Under the pieces are notes generated by a model. That model did not search any database and was not told the origin of the DNA. It saw nothing but the letters and a program-made list of their open reading frames with translations. A DNA stretch of 64,000 bases from Paraspadella gotoi (lineage: Eukaryota; Chaetognatha): assembly GCA_051294375.1 (NCBI GenBank), contig CM119271.1:4716421-4780420 (forward strand). The letters run 5' to 3'. Position numbers and translations under genes: made by a program. Positions within the stretch are counted from its first letter, which is position 1. Each line of letters starts with the position of its first letter. Shown one piece after another: positions 49,908 to 59,332 of this stretch.

Positions 49908-50681
49908 TCAACGTTTGGCTTCTCTTACGGCCTGATTGTAGGACGGAGGATCGTCTTCCCCGCAGACGGATTCGTACGAGGGAGGCGGAGTCCGCGCCTC
50001 CCGCATCAGTAGACGGCGCGCTGTCGCAACCGACGCCGCCCCCTCCTCTTCATCTTCCTCCAAAACGACGGAAGAAGGGCGGTAACGAGAACTACCTCCT
50101 CCGTGACGAGAGGGACGGGAAGAGGAAGAGGATCCGCGCGAAGAACAAGACGAAGCAGAGGCCGCGGCTCGGGCGCCTCTGGCGGAGGGTCCGGAAGCAC
50201 CGCGAGCGGTACCGGAAGATGCGGAAGAGCCGGAGGTGACTCTGGACGACGAGCGGCGCGCGGAACGCGCGGAAGAGGACGATCGGTGAGTCCCGCCGGA
50301 GTTTCTAGAATGCGTGACACCGGAAGAGTTCGTCGTCGTAGACGGCGTCGATCGATGGTGCGAAGTCGCGACGACCTGCGTCTGATTGCGTTCTGGGCCG
50401 TTGGATTCCTGTTGTTGATTATGATGATGTTGCGGCGTCTGCGAAGTCGGCAATTCGAGTCCCGAAGCGCTCGATTCCGGCGCCGGGGAGATCGGCGTCA
50501 CTGTGGTGCTGCCGTCGGCGGATATTCGATCGGCGGCCGATGCGTCGGCGCCGTCTCCGGTGGAGCGACCTCGCCAGCGCGTGATGCAAGTGTAGATGAA
50601 CCAGCCGAGGACGACGACGGCGAGAAGCGAGAGGCTGAGTCGTTCCGTCAATCGACGAATCCATTCTTGCAGAGTTACCAT
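49908..50681 (-). CDS. Single-pass membrane protein with two PPxY-type motifs
   Basis: A single-exon frame of 257 residues from ATG 50681. A hydrophobic helix near residues 16-32 (LSLSLLAVVVLGWFIYTCI) is followed by a basic WRGR. A long Ser-, Thr- and Arg-rich segment comes next. The C-terminus holds PPPSYESV and DPPSYNQA, two PPxY-type motifs that bind WW domains such as those of NEDD4-family ubiquitin ligases. The layout (short N-terminus, one helix, cytosolic tail with two PPxY) recalls NEDD4 adaptors such as LDLRAD4/PMEPA1 and similar small proteins. No orthologue is claimed. Confidence 0.75.
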   Translation of the reverse strand: MVTLQEWIRRLTERLSLSLLAVVVLGWFIYTCITRWRGRSTGDGADASAADRISADGSTTVTPISPAPESSASGLELPTSQTPQHHHNQQQESNGPERNQTQVVATSHHRSTPSTTTNSSGVTHSRNSGGTHRSSSSARSARRSSSRVTSGSSASSGTARGASGPSARGARAAASASSCSSRGSSSSSRPSRHGGGSSRYRPSSVVLEEDEEEGAASVATARRLLMREARTPPPSYESVCGEDDPPSYNQAVREAKR

Positions 50682-51579
50682 CACTCGGCGAAAAGGGACA
50701 ACGCCGCCGGGGCCGCGGGGGCCGCCGCATTTAACGAAAGGGGCCGGATGCGCCGGGTTTTAGGACAGAAAAATACGATAAGGCTAGATTATCGCATTTT
50801 CTTTTCTTTTTTATATATATATATATTTTTTAAATTTTCCTGATTGTGAGTTGCACTGTTAAACACCGTTGTCCGTTAATTACAACGCGTCGCCGCTCCG
50901 AGTTGCTCGGAAAAAAAGTTCAAGTTTCTTAAGCCATGGTTTTTGAAGACGTATTTAAATTTAGTAAATAATGTGTAAAATCAGTCTTGATTAACGACAT
51001 TCGACGAAAAAAGAAGTAACAGGGTCCATCTGTAATAAGTTCTGAAATTTAAAAACGAATACCGAACAGGATAATGATCCTTATCGTATATTCAATTATT
51101 TATTTTCAAAAATTAAGTAGTGACGATTGACTATGACATTCAGTTCACAATTCTGATTGAGTTAAACATGGTTATTAACAGCTAAATTCGAGCGTTCAGT
51201 TCGCCAAGCTTATGAATTGTACCGGGAGAAAAACTTTCAATATAATTATTAATCAATACTCAATGGGTATTTTTTTTATAAAATGTATAAAAAAAAGAAT
51301 AAAAATTCAATTAATATTATGTATATACGACTTTTAATCCAAATTCGCTCGATTTTTATCCAAGTAAAAATCACATACAGCTTCAATTACGACACGAGAT
51401 CATTGAAAAATAAATAACAAACATATAAAAAATTTGAATTAAATAATAAAAAATATCACGAGAGAAACATTCAGTAAGACACTATCAGTGGAGATCGAAA
51501 AGACGGTATCCGAGACTAAAAAATCCACGACGACAAAATTATACGAAAGAAAAATAAAAAAAAACAAGAAAAAGAGTTC
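50682..51579. other. Spacer between membrane protein gene and kinase gene
   Basis: AT-rich, nothing recognised. Probably the 3' untranslated region of the kinase and the promoter of the membrane protein gene. Confidence 0.6.
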
Positions 51580-54500
51580 TCAGTGATCGGTCGTTCTCTT
51601 CTGACTGTTCCGGAAACTATGACGCAGCCGTAACTGCGACGTCGCGCCGTCCTGCCTCGGCTGCCTATCTAATTCCGCAGCAGCCTTGCGATCTTCGAGA
51701 TGGCGCGGATCGAGGGGAGGTGGTGGAGGCGCGGGGGCAGGCGCTTGCAATCCGTGAGCGACTGAGTAAGCAAAAGCAGAGTTGTCGAGGTGATTGTTGT
51801 AATTGACATTGGTGGGGTTGGAATTGTTCCCTCGGGAGGACGCGTGTTGGATCGAAGTACCAAAGGCGGAGGGTAAATAAAAAGCAGTGTACGAAGCAGC
51901 CCCGGAATGAGCAGGCGCTTGAACGGTGGGGGATCTTTGAAAACTGTTCGGGAAATGTTGATGTATGGACGTTTGCTGTTGCTGAGTTTGCTGGATTGAC
52001 TGTAAAGCGTGAACGTCCCGCCCGATAGACGAAGAGTAATTGTGAAAAGTTTGAGGCGGAAAAAGGCTTCCCCCGAGAGGTTGTGGATGGGCGGCGAACA
52101 AAGAGGTGTACGCTGGATTGTTGGGAAAAACCGTACCGGTGATCGGTCCGGCAGCGACACCGAGGTCGGTATTGTCGGGATGGGGGTGGGCAGTTGAATC
52201 CAAATTGCTTGACGGAAGTTTTATTCTCTTATCCACGCTCCTTCCTTCCAACGAATTGCTTGGCAGGTGGAGATGACCTCCGGCGCGAGTTTGCTGCAAG
52301 GAACGCGTCTTGGTTGAGGCCCCCGTCGCAGCGGATGATGCAGGCGCGGCACCGCCGCCTTCTCGGAGCCGATCCTTGGAGGCGAGGAACCGCTTGGGCA
52401 GAACGATCTTCATTTCGTTGCTTATTTGTCTGTCCAAAAGCGGGGGATCCTTCTTGGTTGGACTCTCCACCTCCCTTTTGTTTTCCTGGGAATTCTTCTT
52501 TCGCCGCCGCCGCTCGACTGGCGTTGCAGCGACGTTGCGGTCGGCGTCGATAGAAGACGGCGCCGCAATGCGTATATCGCCAGTCGTCGGTTTGGAGGCC
52601 TCGAAAGAAGAACTATCGCCACCAGGGGGCAAAGAGTCTTGCCCGTGTGATTCCACAGTTCTGGGGTAAAAGGGTAGATTATGATACTTATCACTCGCAA
52701 ACAAGAAAAACGTTTATTCTTAATTTTGTTGCCTTCATCTCTTCTCCCACCTCGTTGTTTGAATTGCAGGAATCTTGACATTTTTCCTTGGTTTCGTTAG
52801 ATTGGCGTCCAACGAAAACTTGGCGGTAAACGTCGCCGCCTTGGCATCTACGTCTGACTTTGAGACGTCTACTTTTCCTCCAGCACCGCCGCCGCCAACG
52901 CCGCGACCACCGTTGGAAGCGTTGCCGTTTCCGCTCAAAACAAAAACGTTTTTATAGACGTTGCTATTATTGTTCTTATCGTTCTCGATCTGAGGCTCAG
53001 CCGGCGCTACAAGGAGTGTTGAGACGTCAGCGTTGCCAACGTTGGAGAGAGTGTTTCGGTTCCCGAGACGGCCGCTTCCGGCGGAGACTCGACGCCGGTC
53101 TAGGGAGTCTTTGCTCCAGGCGGTGGCGTCGACGGGTGGAAGGGAGGGTCGCGACGGAGCTCGTTCCTCCTCGAGCCACACTCGAGTCGCTTGTGCCGTT
53201 TCCGACGCTTCCGGTACAGGATTTGACGGAGCTGGAGTCTCCACTAGAGACGATCGTCCACCGAAGAAACGAGTCCCGCGTTTGTCGATGCTTTGACGCA
53301 TGGTTGTTGTCGTCGTCATGATCGTGGGATCCGTTTCCTGTTTTCGTTCCCCAATTTTGGGCGTCGACGAATCGGCCGTCCGTGACGTCAGCGTCACCGT
53401 CGCTGTTTCCGTCTCCACCTCTTCCTCCATAACTCCCGTCAAGGCGCTCTTGGAACGGTGAGCTTTTCCTCCACCGCCGCCGCTGCGCGCGCGACCCATA
53501 CGGTGCCGCCTCTGTTGCCACAACAAGCGGTCCGTGACGAAAGTCTCGTGCTGTTGACAATCGAGGATGGTGCTGCGCTCCTCCGGGTCCACCGCCAACA
53601 TATTCTCCATCAGGTCGAGCATAACGCCGGATAGAACGCCCTCGTAGCGCCGAGAGAGTGAGGTGGGAGTACGGGGCAAGGCGGGGAACTTCATTCCGGA
53701 GAAACGGTTGTTGGAGTAGAACTCTTCAATCTTGCAGTAAAATTTATTTTTTTAAACTAGAAGAAACAGACATTTAAAACCGTCGCAGCAATCGCACCTG
53801 CTTTTCCTTAAAAGGACCCATAACTTTCTGGATGATGAAGAGCTGGTCGAGTTCGGTTTCGCCGGGAAAAACGGGCTGCCCGTCGGCCATTTCGCCCATA
53901 ATACAACCGACGGACCAAACGTCGACGGGGCGACCGTAATCCGATCCGAGAAGAAGCTCGGGACTTCGATACCTAGAAGAGTTAAAGGAAAGGAAATAGA
54001 AGATATAAAAACATACATATATCAGAAAAATAAGTACGTATTACACGTAATACAAACATACTATTTCATTAATAAAAAGGGTTCTCTGGGAGTAAATAAC
54101 TAGACTCAGAGTGTCTTGCTTGAAAGCTTGCAGGGTCATGCTATCCTAATATGTTGTAAGAGTACGTTAGTCAGGGTCAAGATGGCTTGTTTATTGAATG
54201 AATTTTATTTTGGTTGTACTAATTTCATTAGGAGAAAAACAAGGAACAACTAAGAAATACAACAACCCTCGAGAATTCGCCCCCCCCCCTTTACCATCGC
54301 GTGGCGACGTAGTCCGTGTATCTTCCCCTGTCCGAATGGATGCTCCGCGCGAATCCGAAATCGCAGAGTTTGAGGACATCGTCGGCGGAGACGAGAAGGT
54401 TTTCTGGTTTAATGTCACGATGTACGACGTCGCGTTCGTGGCACCAGAGAACAGCCACCACTAGTTGGAACGTGTAGGAGCGAACTTTGTCAATGGCGAG

Positions 54501-54972
54501 ACCCTTATAAGGAAAAAAAAAATTAATAAAGGGAGGGGAAACGAAGAACAGGAGCTTCTCATCGTTTCTACCTGAGGATTCTCTTCCAAGAGTTCCAAAA
54601 GATTTCGTTCGACATACTCGAAAACAAGGTACAACCTTCCCCGTCGAGTGAAGGCCTCGCGTAGATCCACGATGTTCTCGGCTTTCAGCGCTTTCAGCAC
54701 CTGCGTATGAAATTGGTACAAACAATAAGTATAAAAATTATCCATTCATTAAATAAATTATCCATCTTATCCCTGACTTTGGACAAGCTATGGTGAGTTA
54801 AGTCCTTCCTTACCTTCAGCTCCCTCCTCGTCGTCCGCTGCACGTCCTTGTTGTCTTCCGAGTCCTTGAACTTTTTAATGGCGACGATTTCGTCTGTCTC
54901 CTTGTGGCGACACTTGAGAACAACCCCGTAAGCTCCTTCCCCCACGATGCCCAGAACCTCGTACTTGTTCAT
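51580..54972 (-). CDS. CDKL5-like serine/threonine kinase
   Basis: Six exons in phase: 54972-54814, 54700-54572, 54503-54295, 53972-53798, 53730-52751, 52660-51580, giving about 910 residues. The N-terminal 300 form a kinase domain: [16 protein letters not shown] (Gly loop), [10 protein letters not shown] (catalytic Lys), [12 protein letters not shown] (catalytic loop), LCDFGFAR (metal-binding), and [18 protein letters not shown] (activation loop). The match to human CDKL5 is strong through [20 protein letters not shown]. The activation loop is TDY, whereas CDKL5 has TEY. The 600-residue tail is disordered, Ser-, Asn- and Gln-rich, as is the long tail of CDKL5. CDKL5 acts in cilia and neurons; the role here is inferred. 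The start ATG at 54972 has a good context (GCCATGA). Confidence 0.9.
54166..54230 (+). repeat. Dispersed AT-rich repeat, copy 3 (kinase intron 3)
   Basis: Partial copy: GTCAGGGTCAAGATGGCTTG, TTTATTGAATGAATT and TTTGGTTGTACTAATTTCAT. Confidence 0.65.
54724..54797 (-). repeat. Dispersed AT-rich repeat, copy 4, inverted (kinase intron 1)
   Basis: On the minus strand it reads AGCTTGTCCAAAGTCAGGGA, TTTATTTAATGAATGGATAA, then TTTTTATACTTATTG, matching copy 2 in opposite orientation. Confidence 0.65.
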
Positions 54973-56092
54973 GGCGGGCCGCGCCCGGGGACCGAAGCCC
55001 AAATTCCCGCCGCCCTTATATTGTTAATCAAATTACTAATCTCGATTCGATTCCTGACGCCACATTTGGGATCGAGCCTCATCTCGCCCGCAGCACCGAG
55101 CACGGCGTCTCGGGGAAAACGCTCATGCCCCTCCAAAACTATTTTTGGAATAAAAGACACAAAGGTAATTAGAAAGAAAACACACAATTAGAGCTCGTTC
55201 ATAAAATTGATAAATGTAATATGCGGAAACGTTCCGACGGTGAAGAAGAAAAATTCGAAAAAATCCCAGAGATTGTAGGGTGCGGTTTCCCCGGCAAAAA
55301 AGCTCGGCGGCGGCGGCAGCAAAGGAAACGTTTCGCGTTAGCGGTTACGACAAAAAAATTTGTACTAGGCTAAATATCGGCGACAAGAAAATGTGAATAC
55401 GAAAAGAGTAAATGTTAATCCCTGTATCACAGCCTGATAAAAAGACATGCAAACACCGCCCATATCCCGTTTTAACCAATCTAATAGTCTATTTGATTGT
55501 ACTTTAATCACCGCCAGAAAAAAAAACTTTTTTAGTTCACAATGACTCGATTAAAATATCTGAAGCCTCAATGTTTGCCACAAACTCACAACGACGAAGG
55601 CTATAAAAATAAACGCACAACTAACTGGCATATTAGGAGTACGAAGGCCGTTTGCTGATTTTTAAGTAAAATTAATAAATTTAAATGGAAATTCCTATAG
55701 TAGACAACAAACTACGCTACGTAAATAGGAAAAAAAGCTTTTGAATTAGCTTTTGAATTAATTTAAACTTAGTAAAGCTTAATCTCTTTATTATTCTCTC
55801 CACGAACGATAATAAAAAAAACTCCAGCAAAGTTCTTTGTAAAATCAAAATTTTCTTTACTGTTCTTTACTGTTCACATGCCGTGTCGTGAGACCGATAT
55901 CAAGAACAAAAAAAAAGTCATACTTAGTTTAGATTTTTGGGTGATGCATGGGGCAGATTTGAATTATAAATTTTAATAATTTTTTTTTCTCTAAAAACTG
56001 ACACGCGAAAAACTTTATAATGTGCCCCATGCGTCTAAACCGATGACTGCAACAACTTTCGCGAATGTTTCTTTTTTGTTCTTAATGACGAT
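54973..56092. other. Spacer between kinase gene and RING gene
   Basis: GC-rich just upstream of the kinase start, then AT-rich. It should hold the kinase promoter and the 3' end of the RING gene. No exon was recognised. Confidence 0.6.
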
Positions 56093-58600
56093 CTAAGGTT
56101 CATGATCCGATTGGGATTCCGGGCTCGATCCCATGGCCGATTCCTGGCTCATCGATCCCTCCGAGTCTTCCCCGGCGGCCTCCTCGGCACGAACCCCAAA
56201 GTCCTCCCCGTCCACCGAAGCCACGGGACTCTTGACGCCGTTCTTGAGCGATGCGACGCGCTGCGGCTTGGAGACGCCGTTGGCTCGCCTCTCGCGTCCA
56301 ATCCCTCGTCGAGAGCCGAGGGTGTAGGATTTCTTAGCGGCCGAGAGGTCGAAGGGGTTTCCGCCGCCGTTGAAGGAGAGTTGGGGCAGAGTCGCCGAAG
56401 AATTGCCGAACATCGAAGGAGCGACAGGAGTCGGAGAAAAAGAAAAGACGGGAGTCGGCGTGGAGGTAGTCAGCGTGGGAACGAGAGAGCCTGCGGTGAC
56501 ACTCGAGAGCGAGGAAGTGAAGAAAGAGGGGTCGACGGGAGCAGCGGCCGAGGGCGATGCAAACGGCTCCCCGTCACCTCCCGCCGACGATACTCGAAGG
56601 GATGAAGATGAGGATTCTGCTTGGGCCGACGACATTCTGGTAGGGACAAAGATGGGAGCTCGGAAAGTGAAAGGTCGCGTCACAGGAGACGCGTCGGTTT
56701 GTGGTAAAAAGTTTAGTGTCGGAGTCAGAGAAAATTGACGCGAAAATATGTTGGACTCTGAGGCGTTCGAGAAGGGAGTGGCGGGCGCCGAGAAGCAAGG
56801 GAAAAAGGAGGAAGAGGAGGAAGAGGTGTTGGTGGTCGCGACGGCGAGTAGAAGCGAGGTAGAGATCGCTTGAGAATAAATAGAGTTGACAGCGTCGCTC
56901 ACTGTTGTCGTTTCGATCGTCAATGGCGTTGTGGTTTTCGACGGTGCGGGGGCCGCGGCTGTTGCGTTGGTCTCCACCGCCAACGAAGATAATTCTCCTC
57001 CGGAGGTCTCTGAGACAGGGGTCGCGTCGGAAAGCGTTTCAGAATTCTGGATGGACAGACTAGGTTCTTCGGTGCGAACCGAGCTTAGGCCAAAATTCCA
57101 TTCCTTCGCGGACATGCCGAAGCAAAATGACCCGACGTCTTTTGCTTTTTGATGACGAAAGACGGAGGGCGACGCGCTAAACCGGAAGCAGCTGTCCGCT
57201 CCGTGCTCCGGGCCTTCCGAAGGCGCGGCAAAGGAAATGACGGGCGTCGAAACGGGAGCCGCAAACGCCGCCTTTGATCGACGATTGGGGGTCAAAGATA
57301 GGCGTCGGTTCGGAGTCGTCGGCAGCGAGAAAGAGAAGGTCGACGTCGATGGAGAAGCGGTGACGGAAAACGTGAGACCCGAATCCGTCCTCGATGAAAG
57401 AATCGGAGAGGCCGCCCCACTGAAGGAGAAGTCGCCGGCGGCGATGGTCAGGGAATCGTTGGGCGACCACTGATCTCCCCCTTGGAGAGTAGGAGTGCCT
57501 GCTCCCGAACTTGCGGCGGAAGGCGGGGGCGGTGGGGGCGCCGGAGGTGGTGGTGGCGGCGAGATCGATCTCGTTGAGCTCCTTGACGAGACGCCTCGCT
57601 TAGATTTCGATCGCGGAGAGCTGGACGATCGAGATGTACGAGGACGCACTGAGGTGGAAGCGGCGGCGCTCCCGGGTTTTAAAAAGGCAGTGGAAGTTGA
57701 GGAAGAAGCGGTGGTGGTAGTGGAGGAAGCACTGCTTGTTACGGAAGAAACACTGGTCGATACACAAGAACTGGCATTTGAATCAGCAGCAGCAGAAGCA
57801 GCAACCATAGCTGAAGAAGCAGTAGTCGTAGCTGAAAAATTAGAGGAAGAAGGTACAGAAGTTGTAGAAGAAGTCGTCACAGCCCAGAAAGAAGCGGGGT
57901 TAGATGAGAAAGAAACTTTCGACGATGATTTACGGCTTGTTGAGCAAGAAGAGGACGTGATCTTGGATCCTGTCGTTGATGAGCTTTTAGCGGATGAGGA
58001 AGAGGAGCGACCTCTGTTAGAAGAAGAATGTGATGTGGCTGAGGCGGTAGAAGGCGGAGGTATGACCGTGTTGGGGGAGCTTGAAGAAAAAGATCTGCGG
58101 TGATTGTCGGTTGATTTCTCGGCCCCGCGCTCTCCTTCCACGCTCCTCCTCCTCATACGCTCCTCTTTTTTCTCTTTCCACTCCCTCAGCCGGTTCCCCA
58201 CGATCTCCCCCCGCTCCTTCTTCACGGCGCTTTCGAGACGCTCCAGCCGCGCCGCGGTGTTCGCGTCATGGCGCCGCAGATTTTCCAACTCCTCCTTGGC
58301 ACTGCGGTACATGGCTTCAGAAAGCTCGAGTCGAAACTCGAGCGAAGCCTCTTTCGTCATGCGGGCGGCATCGTCTTCGAAGGCGAAGTAGAGGCGACGC
58401 ACGATGCCCTCGGCGGGGCGATCGATAAAGTGTGCCTTGCACGAAGGGCAGGTGGGGGTCGATCCCTGGTCTAAGCACTTACGACCCCATCCGGTTACGC
58501 AGGAATAGTGGAAAGTGTGGCCGCAAGGGAGCGCCGCGAGATCGTGCCAGTCTCGAAAGGTCTCGTAACAGATGACGCAGTTGGGGAGGGGATGGGTCAT
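56093..58600 (-). CDS. RING-H2 protein with coiled coil and Phe-rich FG-like tail
   Basis: A single-exon frame of 835 residues. Residues 8-58 form a RING-H2 finger: CVICYETF, LPCGHTFHYSCVTGW and CPSCKAHF. Its spacing recalls the TRAIP-type RING, so it is probably an E3 ubiquitin ligase. A charged helical stretch follows (about 75-150). Next comes a very Ser- and Thr-rich segment and a proline run. The C-terminal half repeats short Phe-containing motifs (FSFSG, FSFSLP, FRFSA, FCFG, FTFRAP, FSFSPTP, MFGNSS), resembling nucleoporin FG or FxF repeats. The last part is acidic. The combination is unusual to me. The exact orthologue is not recognised. Confidence 0.75.
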   Translation of the reverse strand: MTHPLPNCVICYETFRDWHDLAALPCGHTFHYSCVTGWGRKCLDQGSTPTCPSCKAHFIDRPAEGIVRRLYFAFEDDAARMTKEASLEFRLELSEAMYRSAKEELENLRRHDANTAARLERLESAVKKERGEIVGNRLREWKEKKEERMRRRSVEGERGAEKSTDNHRRSFSSSSPNTVIPPPSTASATSHSSSNRGRSSSSSAKSSSTTGSKITSSSCSTSRKSSSKVSFSSNPASFWAVTTSSTTSVPSSSNFSATTTASSAMVAASAAADSNASSCVSTSVSSVTSSASSTTTTASSSTSTAFLKPGSAAASTSVRPRTSRSSSSPRSKSKRGVSSRSSTRSISPPPPPPAPPPPPPSAASSGAGTPTLQGGDQWSPNDSLTIAAGDFSFSGAASPILSSRTDSGLTFSVTASPSTSTFSFSLPTTPNRRLSLTPNRRSKAAFAAPVSTPVISFAAPSEGPEHGADSCFRFSASPSVFRHQKAKDVGSFCFGMSAKEWNFGLSSVRTEEPSLSIQNSETLSDATPVSETSGGELSSLAVETNATAAAPAPSKTTTPLTIETTTVSDAVNSIYSQAISTSLLLAVATTNTSSSSSSFFPCFSAPATPFSNASESNIFSRQFSLTPTLNFLPQTDASPVTRPFTFRAPIFVPTRMSSAQAESSSSSLRVSSAGGDGEPFASPSAAAPVDPSFFTSSLSSVTAGSLVPTLTTSTPTPVFSFSPTPVAPSMFGNSSATLPQLSFNGGGNPFDLSAAKKSYTLGSRRGIGRERRANGVSKPQRVASLKNGVKSPVASVDGEDFGVRAEEAAGEDSEGSMSQESAMGSSPESQSDHEP

Positions 58601-59332
58601 GGCGCTCGACCGGGATCGCCCTCCCCCGGATATTAAAGGGAAAAATTCGAAATAAGATCAAATCAAGCCATCTTTTCCATTGGTTTGCTTTTTTATTTCA
58701 ACTAAAAAATCAAAACCAAAAGACATTTTTTCCAAAAATAAGCACGAAAAGAATCGGTAAAAGAGGCTCTAATAATATTGAGCGCTGAGATCCAACTATA
58801 AGTGATAGAATAAAAACAATCTAAAAACAGAAGTATCGAAAAGTACAAAGCGGCGAACACCAACTAGTATACCATGTCACCAAAATGCCATTTTAAACTA
58901 AAAAAAAATTAATGATTATCTCGACCAAGCCGGGCCAAGGCCCAATCTATCGAGGTAAACAAGTTAGAGCAAGCAATGTCGGATCTGCCTCCGATAATTA
59001 AGTGGTAATCAGCTAATCAGATGATAAATAACGATAATTCGTTATGATTCAATTTGTGATCTTAACAGATTACAACAAATCATAACATAACAAATCATAA
59101 CAGACTTCTTAATAAATCTATGAAAATATATATAAATCAATAGAACCAGTAGCTGCGCCAATACCAACTTGCATAATTTGGTCAACTGGCATAATTTGGT
59201 CATTTTGCATAATTTGGTCAACTGGCATAATTTGGACCACTTTCATAATTTGGTCAACTGGCATAATTTTTACATATTTTTATAACAGATCATTAGATTA
59301 TAAATTACAGATTTCTTAAGAGGAAAGGTCAT
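58601..59332. other. Spacer upstream of the RING gene
   Basis: AT-rich, with a short tandem array at 59165-59275. The RING promoter must be near 58600-58700. No other element was recognised. Confidence 0.6.
59165..59275. repeat. CATAATTTGGTCAACTGG tandem repeat
   Basis: About five copies of an 18- to 20-bp unit (GCATAATTTGGTCAACTG) with small changes such as GGACCACTTT. It borders the truncated end of the DIRS element. Confidence 0.9.

Noticed and set aside
54973-55002. Start of the kinase at 55002
   Set aside because: The codon there is TTG. The first ATG in frame is 54970-54972, with good context and matching the MNKFE start block of CDKL5.
57495-58103. Plus-strand open frame of 202 acidic residues opposite the RING gene
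   Set aside because: It is the antisense shadow of the Ser/Thr-rich part of the RING protein.
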